Shown here: in pieces, positions 43,344-54,900 of the stretch
Position numbering within the stretch: the first letter of the stretch is position 1
Layout of the letters: each line of letters begins with the position of its first letter
DNA from: Ilyonectria destructans
Taxonomy: Eukaryota > Ascomycota > Sordariomycetes > Hypocreales > Nectriaceae
Reading direction: 5' to 3'
Length of the DNA stretch: 64,000 nt
Assembly (NCBI GenBank): GCA_020740775.1
Contig: JAHEWK010000001.1
Span: 3,410,001-3,474,000, forward strand
The notes under the pieces: model-generated
Seen by the model: the letters and a program-made list of their open reading frames with translations, nothing else
What the model was told of the DNA's origin: nothing
Databases searched by the model: none
Program-made: the position numbers and the translations under genes

Positions 43344-44492
43344 ATGAGTCCGCAACAGCAATCTTACTCTATGCCCTTCTGGGACTTCATCCAGTCGCTG
43401 GATCCCAACCACGGCCCCGGCCGCGGCGTTGATTACAGTGCCCCTCCTCCTTTCCCTCCCTTTGGCGGGCCTGGCCAGCACGGCGCCCATCCTCCTCCTC
43501 CCGGACCTCACGGAGCTCATCCTCCTCCTCCGCCCCACGGCCCCGGCGCCGAATGGGGCCCTTGGTTCCACGGGCCCGTGCCCCACCATTGGGACCATCA
43601 TGGCCGCCGAGGCCGTCGCGGCCATCATCATCGCGGCGGCATGAACGAAGGTGAGCCTAGCGGTGACGACGGCTGGAACTCAGCCTCCGATACCGAACGC
43701 GATGTCGACCAGGAAAAGCGTGATTCTCCCGATACCATGCCCATTGATGTCCCTGACCCTGCTGAGGTCGCTCCCGAAGATGACCAGACCCCTCCTTCCC
43801 ACCCGCACTTCCGAGGCCATGGCGGCCGCCGAGGTGGTGGTCGTTGCGGTCGCGGTGGACGCGGAGGTCCTGGAGGACGTGGCGGACGTGGAGGACGTGG
43901 TGGCTTCGGTTTCGGTGGCTTCTTCCCCGGAGGCGGCCCCGGCCCTCACCGTGGCTCCCGTCACTTCCACGGTCCTCACCCTCCCCCTCCTCCTTACTCA
44001 GGCCAGGGTTTCCCCTTCGATTTCGGTGGCTACATGCGCGGCTGGGCCAACCACCCGCTGTTCCAGAACATCCGTGAGCATGCCCAGCGCTTCCAAGAGG
44101 CGCAGTCTGGCAATGGTAACGAAACCGACAACTCCTTCACTCCCCCCGTCGACATCTTCGACACCGAGCGAGCCTTCATCCTCCACGTCGCCCTCCCGGG
44201 AGCCAAGAAGGAGGACATTGGTGTCAACTGGGACGCCGACCGCAGCGTCCTGAACATTGCTGGTGTAGTCCACCGCCCTGGTGACGAGGAGTTCCTCAGC
44301 ACCTTGACCTCCAGTGAGAGGAAGGTGGGCATGTTTGAGCGTAACGTGACGCTCCCCCCTCCCGGCTCCGATGAGCGCGATGAGGTTGATGGCCTTGGAA
44401 TCACTGCCAAGATGGAAGACGGCGTTCTTATCATCACGGTGGCCAAGGTCGAGAAGGAATGGACCGAGATCCGAAAGGTGGATATCGAATAG
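43344..44492 (+). CDS. Small heat-shock protein (Hsp20/alpha-crystallin) with long Gly/Pro/Arg-rich N-terminus
   Basis: Small heat-shock proteins hold unfolding proteins in oligomeric assemblies. Single exon, 382 aa, much longer than the usual 150-230 aa. The N-terminus begins MSPQQQSYSMPFWDFIQSLD, like fungal Hsp30 proteins. Residues about 30-100 are Pro/His/Gly-rich (PHGAHPPPP, HHGRRGRRG). Residues about 155-200 form an RGG/GGRGG tract resembling RNA-binding or phase-separating proteins. The alpha-crystallin domain runs from about 265 to the end: DIFDTERAFILHVALPGA, then GITAKMEDGVLIITVAK with the conserved GVL motif. There is a charged insert inside the domain, and almost no C-terminal extension with IxI motif. 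An adjacent TATA box suggests inducible expression. Confidence 0.9.
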   Translation: MSPQQQSYSMPFWDFIQSLDPNHGPGRGVDYSAPPPFPPFGGPGQHGAHPPPPGPHGAHPPPPPHGPGAEWGPWFHGPVPHHWDHHGRRGRRGHHHRGGMNEGEPSGDDGWNSASDTERDVDQEKRDSPDTMPIDVPDPAEVAPEDDQTPPSHPHFRGHGGRRGGGRCGRGGRGGPGGRGGRGGRGGFGFGGFFPGGGPGPHRGSRHFHGPHPPPPPYSGQGFPFDFGGYMRGWANHPLFQNIREHAQRFQEAQSGNGNETDNSFTPPVDIFDTERAFILHVALPGAKKEDIGVNWDADRSVLNIAGVVHRPGDEEFLSTLTSSERKVGMFERNVTLPPPGSDERDEVDGLGITAKMEDGVLIITVAKVEKEWTEIRKVDIE

Positions 44493-45050
44493 ATGGTCAC
44501 ATCCATCTGGACTATATAGTTTTTCTTTGTTTTCGTTTACGGTAAGGTAATTGCGGGATACATAGCTGAGATTTGATATAAAAAAACGAGTATAATATGA
44601 TTTGGTATTTGTGGTGGACCCTTCTTGCTTGCCTGCCTGTGAATGACGCTGTGGTTTCTCTCCTTCGCTTGTTGACTTGATGAGCCCAAAGCCATTTTTG
44701 TTGTTTATAATATGAATTCCCATTGTTAAACCCTCGTCTTCCAACTCATATAATCCCAAGAGCTTTTACATTCTTTCTTATTATCTCCAAATGAGAGGTT
44801 AAGAATTAGTTCAAGTATAGGTAAATCGTAGGGAAAATTGCTTTAAGTGATATAGGTTCTAAGAGATAGTTAGTTCGAGCGAGGTAGGTCCGAAGGGATA
44901 ATTGAAATGGCAAAAAAAAACAGATACAAGAGAGATCTGAGGTCTCTTTGGAACTGTAAAGACGCCAGTGCCTCCCAGGGGCATGGTTTCCTTCAGGTCC
45001 GCTCTAGATGTATAGCGTAGATTACCACGCTCGTTCCTTCAGAAATCACT
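44493..45050. other. AT-rich 3' flank of the Hsp20 gene
   Basis: This 558-bp interval is AT-rich, with an A9 run near 44,915, and holds the Hsp20 3' UTR and the upstream flank of tRNA-Tyr. No gene was seen. Confidence 0.5.
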
Positions 45051-45137
45051 CCCCGAGTAGCTCAGCTGGAAGAGCGTTCGGCTGTAACTGCCACCTTCGT
45101 TACCGAAAGGTCACCTGTTCGAGCCAGGTCTCGGGGA
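45051..45137 (+). tRNA. tRNA-Tyr (GTA) with a 14-nt intron
   Basis: The 7-bp acceptor stem CCCCGAG/CTCGGGG closes with discriminator A. The D arm is GCTC-GAGC, the anticodon stem TTCGG/CCGAA, and the T arm ACCTG-TTCGAGC-CAGGT. The anticodon GTA lies in CTGTAA. The 21 nt between anticodon-stem strands equals a 7-nt loop plus a 14-nt intron after position 37, as is usual for eukaryotic tRNA-Tyr. CTTTTTG follows about 10 nt downstream and serves as the Pol III terminator. Confidence 0.93.
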
Positions 45138-45737
45138 TCAACCATTCTTTTTGCATCTGAGGCAACATTCGTATCTTTTTGAGTGCCCTTACTATTTTTG
45201 CCTCCTGCTACGAATTTGGTTGATTGAAATATTCTATTTTAAGTGGTATTGATTGTCTTAGACTTTTGACCATTTCAACTTAACCCCCACGCGTCTCACT
45301 TCGGTGGGTAACATCCATCAAAAGTCAATTCAGCATTTGTACAGCACTCTCAGGGGAAGCAAAAATGTATTCATAAAAAGAATTATTCTATACGTGACAT
45401 GAAATATTCAAGGAGAATCGGTGTGCGTGTTCAGACTGCATCAGTCGAACCAAACTCGTCTGCGCCTAAGGCCTATGCTAAGGGTATATGCTAGAATGTA
45501 GATTGATCAGGGGGCCGAGGCCACATGCCCTCGTGTTCCCAACTGGTGGTGATAACAAAAATGCTGTAAGTGTTTTATAATAGGGCTGCGCGGTTTCCTC
45601 ATTCAATCTGTAAGTCAATCCATCTCCTCCAAAAACAGAAAACTCCGGGTATCCGAACGTCAGTCATCATCAAGGCGAGGGGGGGAGAATCCGGCACAGA
45701 GAAGCCGCTCTCCTCGAAAGAGGCATTGTGGGTGACT
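45138..45737. other. Intergenic flank between tRNA-Tyr and the 533-aa gene
   Basis: This 600-bp interval holds the tRNA terminator and the 3' UTR of the minus-strand gene. Nothing else is supportable. Confidence 0.5.
45145..45152 (+). terminator. Pol III terminator of tRNA-Tyr
   Basis: A T5 run immediately downstream of the tRNA-Tyr 3' end. Confidence 0.75.
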
Positions 45738-47339
45738 TCACTTCTCCAGTTCTCTGGTGATCTCCTCGCGCACGTCGCGACACCATTTGAGGAGGGCCGC
45801 CTCGAAGTCGATCCAAGCCTGGGGGCCGCTGTTGTAGACGATTCCGAGGGCATCAACAGTGAGAAAAACCTCGAATCGCAACTCGGCTGCCTTGGCCCAG
45901 TAGCGCAGGTTGTCGGCGGACCGGTAGGGCTTCTGGGTGTCGGTGTGGAAAGTCGGGATGGTACCGAAACGCCGTCGTGACTTCTTGACCACCGCATTAT
46001 GAAGCTTCACTAGACGCAGACCATTCTGGAAGGTCTGGAGAAATGGTGTCGGAATCTCAGCCGCCTCGGAAACCGGAGTCCACTCGGGAAGCGGTTCGGC
46101 ATCCCGGTCCATTGACGTGAGGAATGCCCGTTCACGCTCCAGCTCTCGGCCGGTCCAGTCGCCGTGCAGCCATTCCCAAGTCTCTCTCTCCACACTCTCT
46201 GCGTCCTCGATCTCCTGCTCTTGTTTCAGGATGCCGAAGACGCTCTCAATCCAGGAGACCATTGTCTTGATCTCTTCTTCCTTCATACCGTCTTTAAAAT
46301 TACGCGTCGCCATCTGCTTCAGAACCTCCATGACAGCCAAAAGATCAGCTCGGATCTGTTTCTCAGGTTTGATCGCGTCCAGTCGGTCGGGAAGGTCATG
46401 CGCCGTGTAGTAAATCTTGGCTGCCCGGATGGCAAGGGTGACAACATCGAGGATATTCATACCCTGGAGTTCAAACCATCCTTGGGTGTTTGCCTCGGGC
46501 ATGTTGGGGAATCGAGGAGTCTCCGAGGGCTGATAGGTGCCCTCCTTCCGCTGCTTGGCTTCACCCAACGCGGCAGATGCATCGTGCAGGCATTGCTCAA
46601 GTTCTGCCTTGAGTTCCATCATGGATGGTGGCTTGACAATTGGCTTTTCCCTGTGGTGGTATGTGCTCACGGTAGGAGGCAGCATGCTGGAATCCGTCTC
46701 TGGAAAGTCGTCGTAATAATCATTCATGTCGTCGACGGGGGATTCCACGATGCCGCCGACCCCGAATCCTTGGGCGCCGAAGTCAGGGCTGCTCCCCGTA
46801 GAGGCATAGGTGGAGTCGTAGTCAGAGCCGACGATCTTTGGGGTGGCACCAGAAGTGTCCAAAGCAGAGAGATCCAAGGCGCCCCTCTGCTTCTGCTTCT
46901 TGCGAGCCAACTGTCCACCCTTGCCATCAAGCAGGCCAGTCCGAGCAAAGTAGTACTGCAAATGTGCAATACTTCCGAGGCTCATGACGCTCTCACGCGA
47001 CCGGGCACTGGCAGCGAAGTCAGTACCCTGGGGCCGCATGTATCCACGGCGGCGGGTTCTGCCATCGAGGCTATAACTAGAGTGGCGAGGGTTGGGCGGG
47101 ATCTCAACGCGACGAGACGGAAAGGTGGCCGAGGAGTGGCGGTGGAGGGCCTGACTGCCCAGGGAGTCGCGAGACGTGGCATCATTGCTGGAGCCGTGAG
47201 ACCAGGACGAGGTGGTTGAGACACAGCGAGAGAGCTCAGGACAGGCCCCGATGGCGGGAGTAGGGAGCGTGTCCGGAGGAGGCGAGTCACATCGGAAGGA
47301 GGGCGGCTCGTTGGGAGTAGCCATGATGGAATCGGTCAT
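45738..47339 (-). CDS. Conserved-looking ascomycete protein of unknown function (533 aa)
   Basis: I do not recognise a named family. Single exon, 533 aa, from ATG 47339 (a second in-frame ATG at 47324 is possible). Residues 1-120 are disordered and rich in Ser, Pro, Thr and Arg, with SPPPDTLPTP-type sites. Residues about 125-150 hold a motif, SLGSIAHLQYYFARTGLLDGKGGQLARK, that looks conserved. About 190-235 is acidic with aromatic residues (DDMNDYYDDFPETD). From about 240 to the end the protein is ordered and helical (MELKAELEQCLHDA, NILDVVTLAIRAAKIYYTAHDLPDRL, WAKAAELRFEVFLTVDALGIVYN). There is no signal peptide or membrane segment. A cytoplasmic scaffolding or regulatory role is possible but unsupported. 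Confidence 0.8.
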   Translation of the reverse strand: MTDSIMATPNEPPSFRCDSPPPDTLPTPAIGACPELSRCVSTTSSWSHGSSNDATSRDSLGSQALHRHSSATFPSRRVEIPPNPRHSSYSLDGRTRRRGYMRPQGTDFAASARSRESVMSLGSIAHLQYYFARTGLLDGKGGQLARKKQKQRGALDLSALDTSGATPKIVGSDYDSTYASTGSSPDFGAQGFGVGGIVESPVDDMNDYYDDFPETDSSMLPPTVSTYHHREKPIVKPPSMMELKAELEQCLHDASAALGEAKQRKEGTYQPSETPRFPNMPEANTQGWFELQGMNILDVVTLAIRAAKIYYTAHDLPDRLDAIKPEKQIRADLLAVMEVLKQMATRNFKDGMKEEEIKTMVSWIESVFGILKQEQEIEDAESVERETWEWLHGDWTGRELERERAFLTSMDRDAEPLPEWTPVSEAAEIPTPFLQTFQNGLRLVKLHNAVVKKSRRRFGTIPTFHTDTQKPYRSADNLRYWAKAAELRFEVFLTVDALGIVYNSGPQAWIDFEAALLKWCRDVREEITRELEK

Positions 47340-50300
47340 GTCCTCGTCTCGTCGAAGCGTTGCCTAGACACGGCGGGTTCTTGCTGGCTTTGTGACCCCT
47401 CGGTGATGCGGTGCGGTGCGGTGCGGTACACAACGGTGCGGATCTGGCGGCGGCGGAGTGGTGATGCGTCGTCGCCAGTTGTGGGACGCGGCACTTACAC
47501 GGAAACAGGCGACGATCAAGTGAACTTGGCGGGACGATCAAGCTGCGCAGTACCGAGTAGCGACAGCGGTTTCGATTTCGATTTCGATTGTGAGCGAGAG
47601 TGGGTAGCAAGGAACAACGGCGGCAGAAGTTCGATCCAGGGAACGGCGGGCTTGGAAGTGCGAGGCAGAAGGGCGATCGAAGGGGCAGTCGGGATTAATT
47701 CCAGGGGTTTCGTGATGGGGCGACGGTTTGGCTTTAGGCCGGTCGGCGCGCTGGGAGGCGGATTGGTGGACTGGCGGATTGGTTGGCGGGACAGGCCGAC
47801 AAGGGCCCCCGTAGGAAATTGCGTCGGCGCGTCCTTCTTCTGGCGGGGGTCGACGCGTGAGACCCCGGCACGACAATTACCAATTACCAATTACCCAGTT
47901 CAAGTTTAACGTGATGCTAATTAGTGCACAATGGGTTGGGGTTGGTGGCAAAGGTAAGATGTTGTTCCGGAGACTGTCGAGTGTTTTTGGGGTTGGATGC
48001 CGGAGCAATAGGTTGAAAGAAAGTAGGTAGATGTGATGCAGACAAAACGAGACGTAAAGAAGAAAAATAAGGGGCGAGGATGGATGACAATTATGCTTGC
48101 TCACTAAAACAAAGGAAGAAACAGAGATGAGGCAAAAGGACAGGCAGTCCGCGTGTGGAGCTGACAGCCAAGGGTGGAGATGTAGTCGAAGAACAAGAGA
48201 GAACACGAATGGATGGATGACAGCAATCGCTCTGCCAGAAACTGCCAGGGCCGGACAATGGACACCTTTATTACGGAGTACTACGCAGTACGACCATGGC
48301 GTTCGTCACAATGGATGAGGCGCGGGCTATCTGCTGCCGTGGGTCGTCGGTGTCATATCCCAGGGCAACCTCTTTGGCGGGTTGCTCTCTAATTTCCTCC
48401 AGATTGATTGGAATTCCCTTCCGCTTCCCTCTCCCGCCCGCCAGATCCCCCCTACAGGGCTGTTCATGGCTACCTCTTAGTGCAGCCATAAGGCTAAGAC
48501 CGGGACCTGCAGGCCGCCTCTATCTCTGTTCCCTCCGGTTGCCATGGACTGCCATCAATTGCCGGCAGCCGTGGCCGATAAGTTATTTGGTGTTTGAACC
48601 CCAGGTACTGAGACCTGCTCCCCTCGATCGAGCCAGATTGTCAATTGCCCTACATAGCCAACGTCCTGGCTCCGCTACTCTTCGGCGTTACCGTGCTGGT
48701 AGTTGCAGCTTTACCCACTGCTACCCGTCCGTCAGTCAATTGAGGACCATCCGCATCGCTATCAGCCTCAACCTGTCCCCCGGATCTGAGCAAGGCCTAG
48801 CTGGAATTCCTCAGCCCGTTGGCTGGGGACTGGGGAGCGACCGGGTTCGAGAACATGGCGTAGAGGGACTACGCATCCCGTATATGCGTACTGCAAGTAA
48901 GCCGGTTCATCATCGAGCCAATCTGCCGACCGTGTGATCCAGGCGGCATTCTTTATTCTGGCAGGTATAATACACATCAGATATATCACCTCGGCAAGGT
49001 TGCCGCTAAAGATTCGGGGGTTGCAGGTGATCGATGCGTTAGTCTATTCATCTTGCACGCTCCGTCTCGACGTGCATGAGATGCATGCGTTCTGCGAGAC
49101 ACGACATGGCCAACACCACAGAGTGCCTGGTTCCCTATTCCAAAGACGCCCACATGTTACGCTTCTCCTACCAACACTCGTTATGCATTGTCTGTTCACC
49201 TGCTACGTACCTCTTGGGGGTTTGCTGGAGTCAAGCGATCTAATTATGCGTGTGCACGCACAGCAGCCGAGCACCCGGCATACATCATCATGACTGCGTA
49301 CCGCCCGTGCATATTACAACATCCACCCGACCAGTGTCTAATTGAGACGTGCCGGGCAACTTTGCTTCTGTCCGCGGCCCCATGACACCTCTAGAAGCCC
49401 CAATAGCTTCAGAAACCGACCCCGCCAGGCCAGGACAGGGCCCCGGGGTGAAGAGCAAATGCGATTTTCCATCCGCCCCCCTAGCAACTAGCAACTAGGC
49501 TCTGTGATGTCGCCGTCGCTTTCATCTGGACGAAGCTGTGCCCCCTTGCTCCCCCGCCCATAAAAAGATTCTCGAAATCACGTCGAGCAACGGCGATGTC
49601 AGGGCCCCTAGTCGCCGTCCGGGGTGTCGTTGAGCAATTACATACATACGAAGTACTGGATACTACATCCGAGTAGACGCATCCATGTGGAGCTGTAGGT
49701 AGACGGGACCTCCCGGGACGGCTCCGGTCTTCTTAGCTGCAATCTCTCCAACAAGTCCCCATGTCCAACGTCCCCTGCCTGCATTGGCCTCCGAGTCGAT
49801 GCCGGGAGCTTCCCTGGTGATGCGCGTGTGCGTGTTTGGGGGAGTGTTCCAACTAGTATCAATTATCCCGCTGCGCATGTTTCCCAATTCTGGTATTATT
49901 CTCCGAGACGCGACTGACTGTCGGGTGACTGACATGCTTGAGACAAGGAAGATGGGCAGCGTGGAACTCTCGCGAGGAGAGACGAGGCGAAGGTTCGGCG
50001 ACTCGACGCCGTCAAAGGCCTTGTTGCCCGGACAGAGCCAAACTAGTCGCAGCAGGCGGATGACAATCACTTGATGTAGATTGAAGCCGGCTTGGCTGGC
50101 GGGCAGGGGGGGGTAGAAAGAGTCTGGCAGGGGGAGGTGCGAGGCCATCCAATTAATCCCATGGCAGGGCTGTCAATCCGACAATCCCAAGACGGGTCCA
50201 GGACGACGCAAGACCAACGGGAGACCAACGGGAGACGGGAGACGGGAGTTACAAAGGTGGCGATTGACAGAATGGGTAGGTTGACGATTCATTATTTGAC

Positions 50301-51906
50301 CTTCTTAGTGGCGCCAGTCAGTGTTGCTCCCGTCCAAGTACCTACGTAGATGTCTCATCGACATGCTCACTCCGCCGTCATACGCACGCTTGGACGGAAG
50401 GCAAACCCCCTCGCAGCAAACTTGTCTCCGTCTCAACAGATACCAAAAAGATGGGAGCCTCCTCCGTGACGCCAACAGTTCCCCTCCTTGATGTTGCCCA
50501 ACTCTGCGTCTTGAGAGGGCCGCCATCAAACTGCTTGGATATACCGTTGCTGGCCAGTGATTTCTCATCCCAAGACCTCGCTCGTATCGCCTGTCGCGTT
50601 TCAAAGTGTCGTCGGCCTGCTCGTTCATTGCGGCCCGTCGTACGTAGTACATTTTACTCGACATTACATTGCACCTTATTTGAGGTATCCGGCCAACCCA
50701 ACCCAAGGTCCCCAACCTGCCTTAATCCGTCCCTTGCGAGTACCGTACCTTCCCTCCCTAGGTAACCTAACCCTTCCAGTTTTTTTTCCCTTCCCTCTAT
50801 CCGCCATCCCATCTTTCTTCTTCTTCTCTCCTCATCCTCCCTTTTTTTATACTTCATTCTTCCGCCCATCCTTGGGTGTCTCGTTACTTACATTCCGTCC
50901 ACTTTCTCCCTCGGCGCACCCCCCTCCCCTCCCCCTAAATAATATTTTTTTTTCCCGCCCACCAACGGACCAGAACGACACGGACACCCATGACCATCAG
51001 ATGAGGCCGCGGCATTCACCATCCAAAACTCCGTGTGCCGACGACAACTCGCACCCGCCAGAATCACATCACACTCAACCGCTTCTCCCATCTGCAGCAT
51101 CCCTCCCTGCGCAGAACTCTCTTTCCCCTCTTAGACTGAACCTAGGTTCCCGCACCTATCGCTATCCGCGTTCCTTGACGCTCGGGTACCTTGACTGCCG
51201 TCTGCCTGCTCGCCTGCCTCTACGAGCCCGCCGTTCCTGGACGGGTAGCCTACCTTAGTCCGGCGACTACCCGACGCCGCCGCTGGACAGCGCATCATTG
51301 CACATCATCTAGCAGCCGATCCTCCTGCAGGCGCCTGCTGGACTTTGAACGGGGACCTCCAGTCTCCAATCGCAGTGGGAGACACCGCTGCATTTCGAAC
51401 CCAGTGGCCCTCAGCCCATCTCCACCCTCCTGACAGCCGCACTGCTCAGGCCACTCGTCTTAACTGTCCCCATCTCTCCCATCCCACATTCCGAATCCCA
51501 TCCCAACCAACCTATCCTGGCCTGTCACCTCCAGTCAGTCCCTGCCTGCTTGCCCCGGCACTTTTTGGGCCCCAGCATCGGCCCTGCTCTGCACTTGGCT
51601 TATTTGTTCTTGGGTTCTCTGCGCGCGCCCCGGACCGTAAGTCGAAGCCATTTGACCCGGCGAGAAAGCCACAGACAGACGCAATCAGTGAGAAGGCGAC
51701 TGCAGCCTATACCGAGACCAGCCATCCCCCCCCGCGACTCCGCGTCCTAGCCCAAGGCCTCCTTTTTCTCGCATCCAGCTGTTCGTTCAACCCTTCCGAG
51801 TCCTTGACGCGACAATCCATCCGCCTGTCTACCCGCCTGGGACCCAAACCTGGTCTGGTGCTCTCGTCCTCTGTTTCTGCCGTAGGGGGTCGCCCCTCCC
51901 GATTAA
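47340..51906. other. 4.6-kb head-to-head non-coding interval
   Basis: This large gap lies between the 533-aa gene and KAR9, which diverge from it. It includes GGTGC pentamers at 47410-47424, a CGATTT repeat near 47,570, palindrome-like TAC strings near 48,272, 50,337 and 50,641, and a strongly pyrimidine-rich plus strand from about 50,680 to 51,900 that is probably the KAR9 promoter and leader. Long open frames here (plus 50557-51258 and 51345-52025) start at or lack good ATGs and encode low-complexity Pro/Ser; I do not call them genes. Confidence 0.55.
47410..47424. repeat. GGTGC pentanucleotide microsatellite (3 copies)
   Basis: Same pentamer as at 16894-16913, just upstream of the 533-aa gene, with a further GGTGC about 20 bp downstream. 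Confidence 0.85.
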
Positions 51907-54900
51907 ATGAGTACCGGTCATCCAACCACGACGACTGCCGTCGATCCTGTTGCGGCTTCAGATACCAACCCAGCAGGCGACTTGGAGGATCTGTCTATCC
52001 CCAAGACTCCCTGTGCCAGCACTGACACTGCTGTCGACTCTGGAGCTGCTGCTGTCGGCGTTGACGGGGGCCTGAGCTACGGCCTCCACCAGCGCGACCA
52101 GGACCATGATGCGCCTGCTGCCCGCCTTCTAAAATTCGCAGACGCTCCCAGCCAACTATCTCACCTGCCCTTCACCCCCGGCTCGACTGATCCCACCTCC
52201 ACCCACGCCCCGGAACCAAATTCCAACTCGTCCTCTACCACATCCGCCGCGACAAATTTCATGACTACTCCCTCTGCTGATTCTACCGCAACTCCTACTC
52301 CCACTACATCAGCTGCTTCCAACCCTACGACGGCTACGACTTCCATCGCCAACGTCTCTCAACCCTCTTCACCCGGACCTCCTTCCGCCATCCGAAAACC
52401 ATCCCCTGGCTTAGCTGCCCGCCTCAAAGCTCTCGGCTTCGGTACCGTCCCAAAATCTTCTCCGCCTTCGTCCGCGCCGCAGTACGACCACATAGGTCGC
52501 CTCGACGAAGACCAGCTCCGCCAACTAGACGAAAAACACCAGGCGGGATCCCTCAGGTCGGTCATCGCCCGGCGCGGTCGCCCCTGGAAGGGCATCTACT
52601 TGTCCCCCAAGGCCGCCGCCGAGCTCGACCTATCCTCGCCGCCCGACACCGACGACGACCCGCCCACCGCCAGTCTGCTGCCTGAGATCAACACCCCTGA
52701 GCCCTTGGACATGGACACGTTCAAGTACCGCCTCCCTGACCATACCAACGGCAATGGGACCAAGGTCACCCTCGATACCCGTCGCGAGCACATCGAGCGA
52801 ACCACCGGCCCTCCTACTCCCGAAGAAAATGCCCTCCCACCGCCTCCTCCTCCCAAAGACACTCCTCCTCTTGGTACAACCCCTGTGCCGACCACGCCTC
52901 CGACCGACTATACTCCAAGCCTCAATTCATACTTCACACCCGGTCACAACCGGCCGGGCTCCATCTACACCTTGTCGCGTGTGTCTTTCGCGAATCAACT
53001 AGCTCAGCTCACATCACTGCAGCTGCCTGATGCCGACTCGCTATCCAGCCAGGTCACCGCCATCCCAACTGCTCAAATCGCTGCCAAAGCCCTTATCAAC
53101 GCTGCCGATCAGATCCGAAGTTGGATATATAAAGCTTCCGAAGTGGTCGACGGACTCGATAGTGAAGACGATGTCGAATGGGCTGCTGCTGGGGGGCGGG
53201 AGGGACTAGCCGAGGTGGAAAATGCCATTACCCGCTTCGAGGAGCTCGTCAACGCCTATGTCGGTGCCATCGAACAGCTGCAGAGCCGAGAAGATATTGC
53301 AAACGTCCCCCTGGCCGATTTGAACCAAGCTGTTGCCCAGATGGAGTCTGTCATCAGAGAGTGGGACAAGATTCGACTAACCCTCCACATTGTCAGGGGT
53401 CAGGTTGAAATCGCCATGGAGTGGGAGGAACTGTGGAACAGCGTCCTCGGCGACATACAAGGCGAGATGGATGAGCTTAGTAGGCTCGTCTTCGAGATGG
53501 AAGAGCGACGGCACAAGAGCCTCATGGCTGCTGCCAACGGCGATGGTGTTGACATTGGTGATCTGGAAACTATTGTCGAGGAAACACCTCCCCAGGCTGC
53601 CCGCCTTCAAGCAGGTAGCCGCTTTAGTCTGCCACCAGCCTTCCCAGTGAGCCCCATCTCCCCAGGCACGCCGACCCTATCACAGGACGATTCCAGCCTC
53701 CTCGCGCTCTTCGCCCGCATGCAGCCTCTCAGGGCCTCCCTCGACTTTTTGCCAATGCGCCTGTCCGTCTTTGAGAACCGGGCGGAGCAATCCTTCCCCA
53801 CGGCCTGCGAGGAGCTGAAAATGCGCCACGACAGCCTCGACTACAGCTACAAGAAGCTAGAGAAGGATGCTGAGTCCCTACGCAAGGAGCTTGGTGAAGA
53901 CCGATGGGTCATTGTATTCCGCGGTGCAGGGCGTCAAGCCCAGAAGATGCATGAATCGGTCGAGCGGTCGTTGCACAAGCTCAAGGAAGCTGTCGATTCC
54001 GGACTACACTTGACGAACCAGCCTGCCATGTTGAAGAAGCTGGAGAGTTACGAGGCCAAGAAAACCCACTACGGCCCGGCCATTGAACGGGTCCTGTCTA
54101 TCATCGACAAGGGCGTCAGTGACCGGCTAACAGTGAATGGAGAAATCCTTCGGTTGCATACTGACATGCAAGCGCGGTGGGATTCTCTCAAGTTCCAGAT
54201 GAGAGAGGCCGAAAGCATGATCGAGGAAATTCAAGCCGAAAAGGGTCAACAGCTTAGAGACTCCATCTCAAGCATGCTTTCCAATGATAGATCCACCTTG
54301 GGAAGCGGTCGTGAGACTCCAGGGAGCTCGCCACCCTCATCTGTTATCATGTCAAGCCTCGGACTCGGGCCTCATACTCCGACTGCCAAACCCCCTAAGC
54401 TCAGGTCGTCGGGCGGCTCCAACGCTCGCCCCATTCCTTCGAACCGACGACATTCATCACTCCCCGCTCCTTCATCCCATCTAGGTAGAAAACCTGGCTT
54501 TTCTCGACTATCGACGGTCGCCAGCTCATCATCATCCCACAACGTCCCACCAAGCCAACTCAAGCGACCAGTTTCAATCGCGAGCAATCGGCCTCGCTGG
54601 AACGGCTCGTCCAACACGATTGACGTGGACACTGGCCATAACTTCAAACCCCTCAGTCTCACGACACCGAGCCCCTATGCCAAGAGGAGTCCGGCAACCC
54701 AAAGATCTACCAGCTCTATCACACCTGGTTCTGCCTCAAAGCTCCCAACCCTACGCAGCCCTATGGCCCGCGCCTCGTCGGAATCACCTCGGGTTTCTCC
54801 GCGAGCTGACGATACGCCCACTAGAACGGGGCACTCGCGACTTTCATTCCGCGAGCGTCTTTCATCCCCTGGTCCATATGCCCAACAACAGTTGGCCAAG

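Noticed and set aside
43651..44253. 200-codon plus-strand frame overlapping the Hsp20 gene in another frame
   Set aside because: It arises from the GC-rich repeats of the Hsp20 coding sequence; composition is low-complexity Ser/Thr/Val and there is no start context.
46164..47219. 351-codon plus-strand frame opposite the 533-aa gene
   Set aside because: It lies wholly antisense to a longer, protein-like frame with natural codon use and has no ATG of good context or domain.
50557..52025. Pro/Ser-rich plus-strand frames of 233 and 226 codons in front of KAR9
   Set aside because: They read the pyrimidine-rich leader; the second uses a TTG start and overlaps the KAR9 ATG in another frame.
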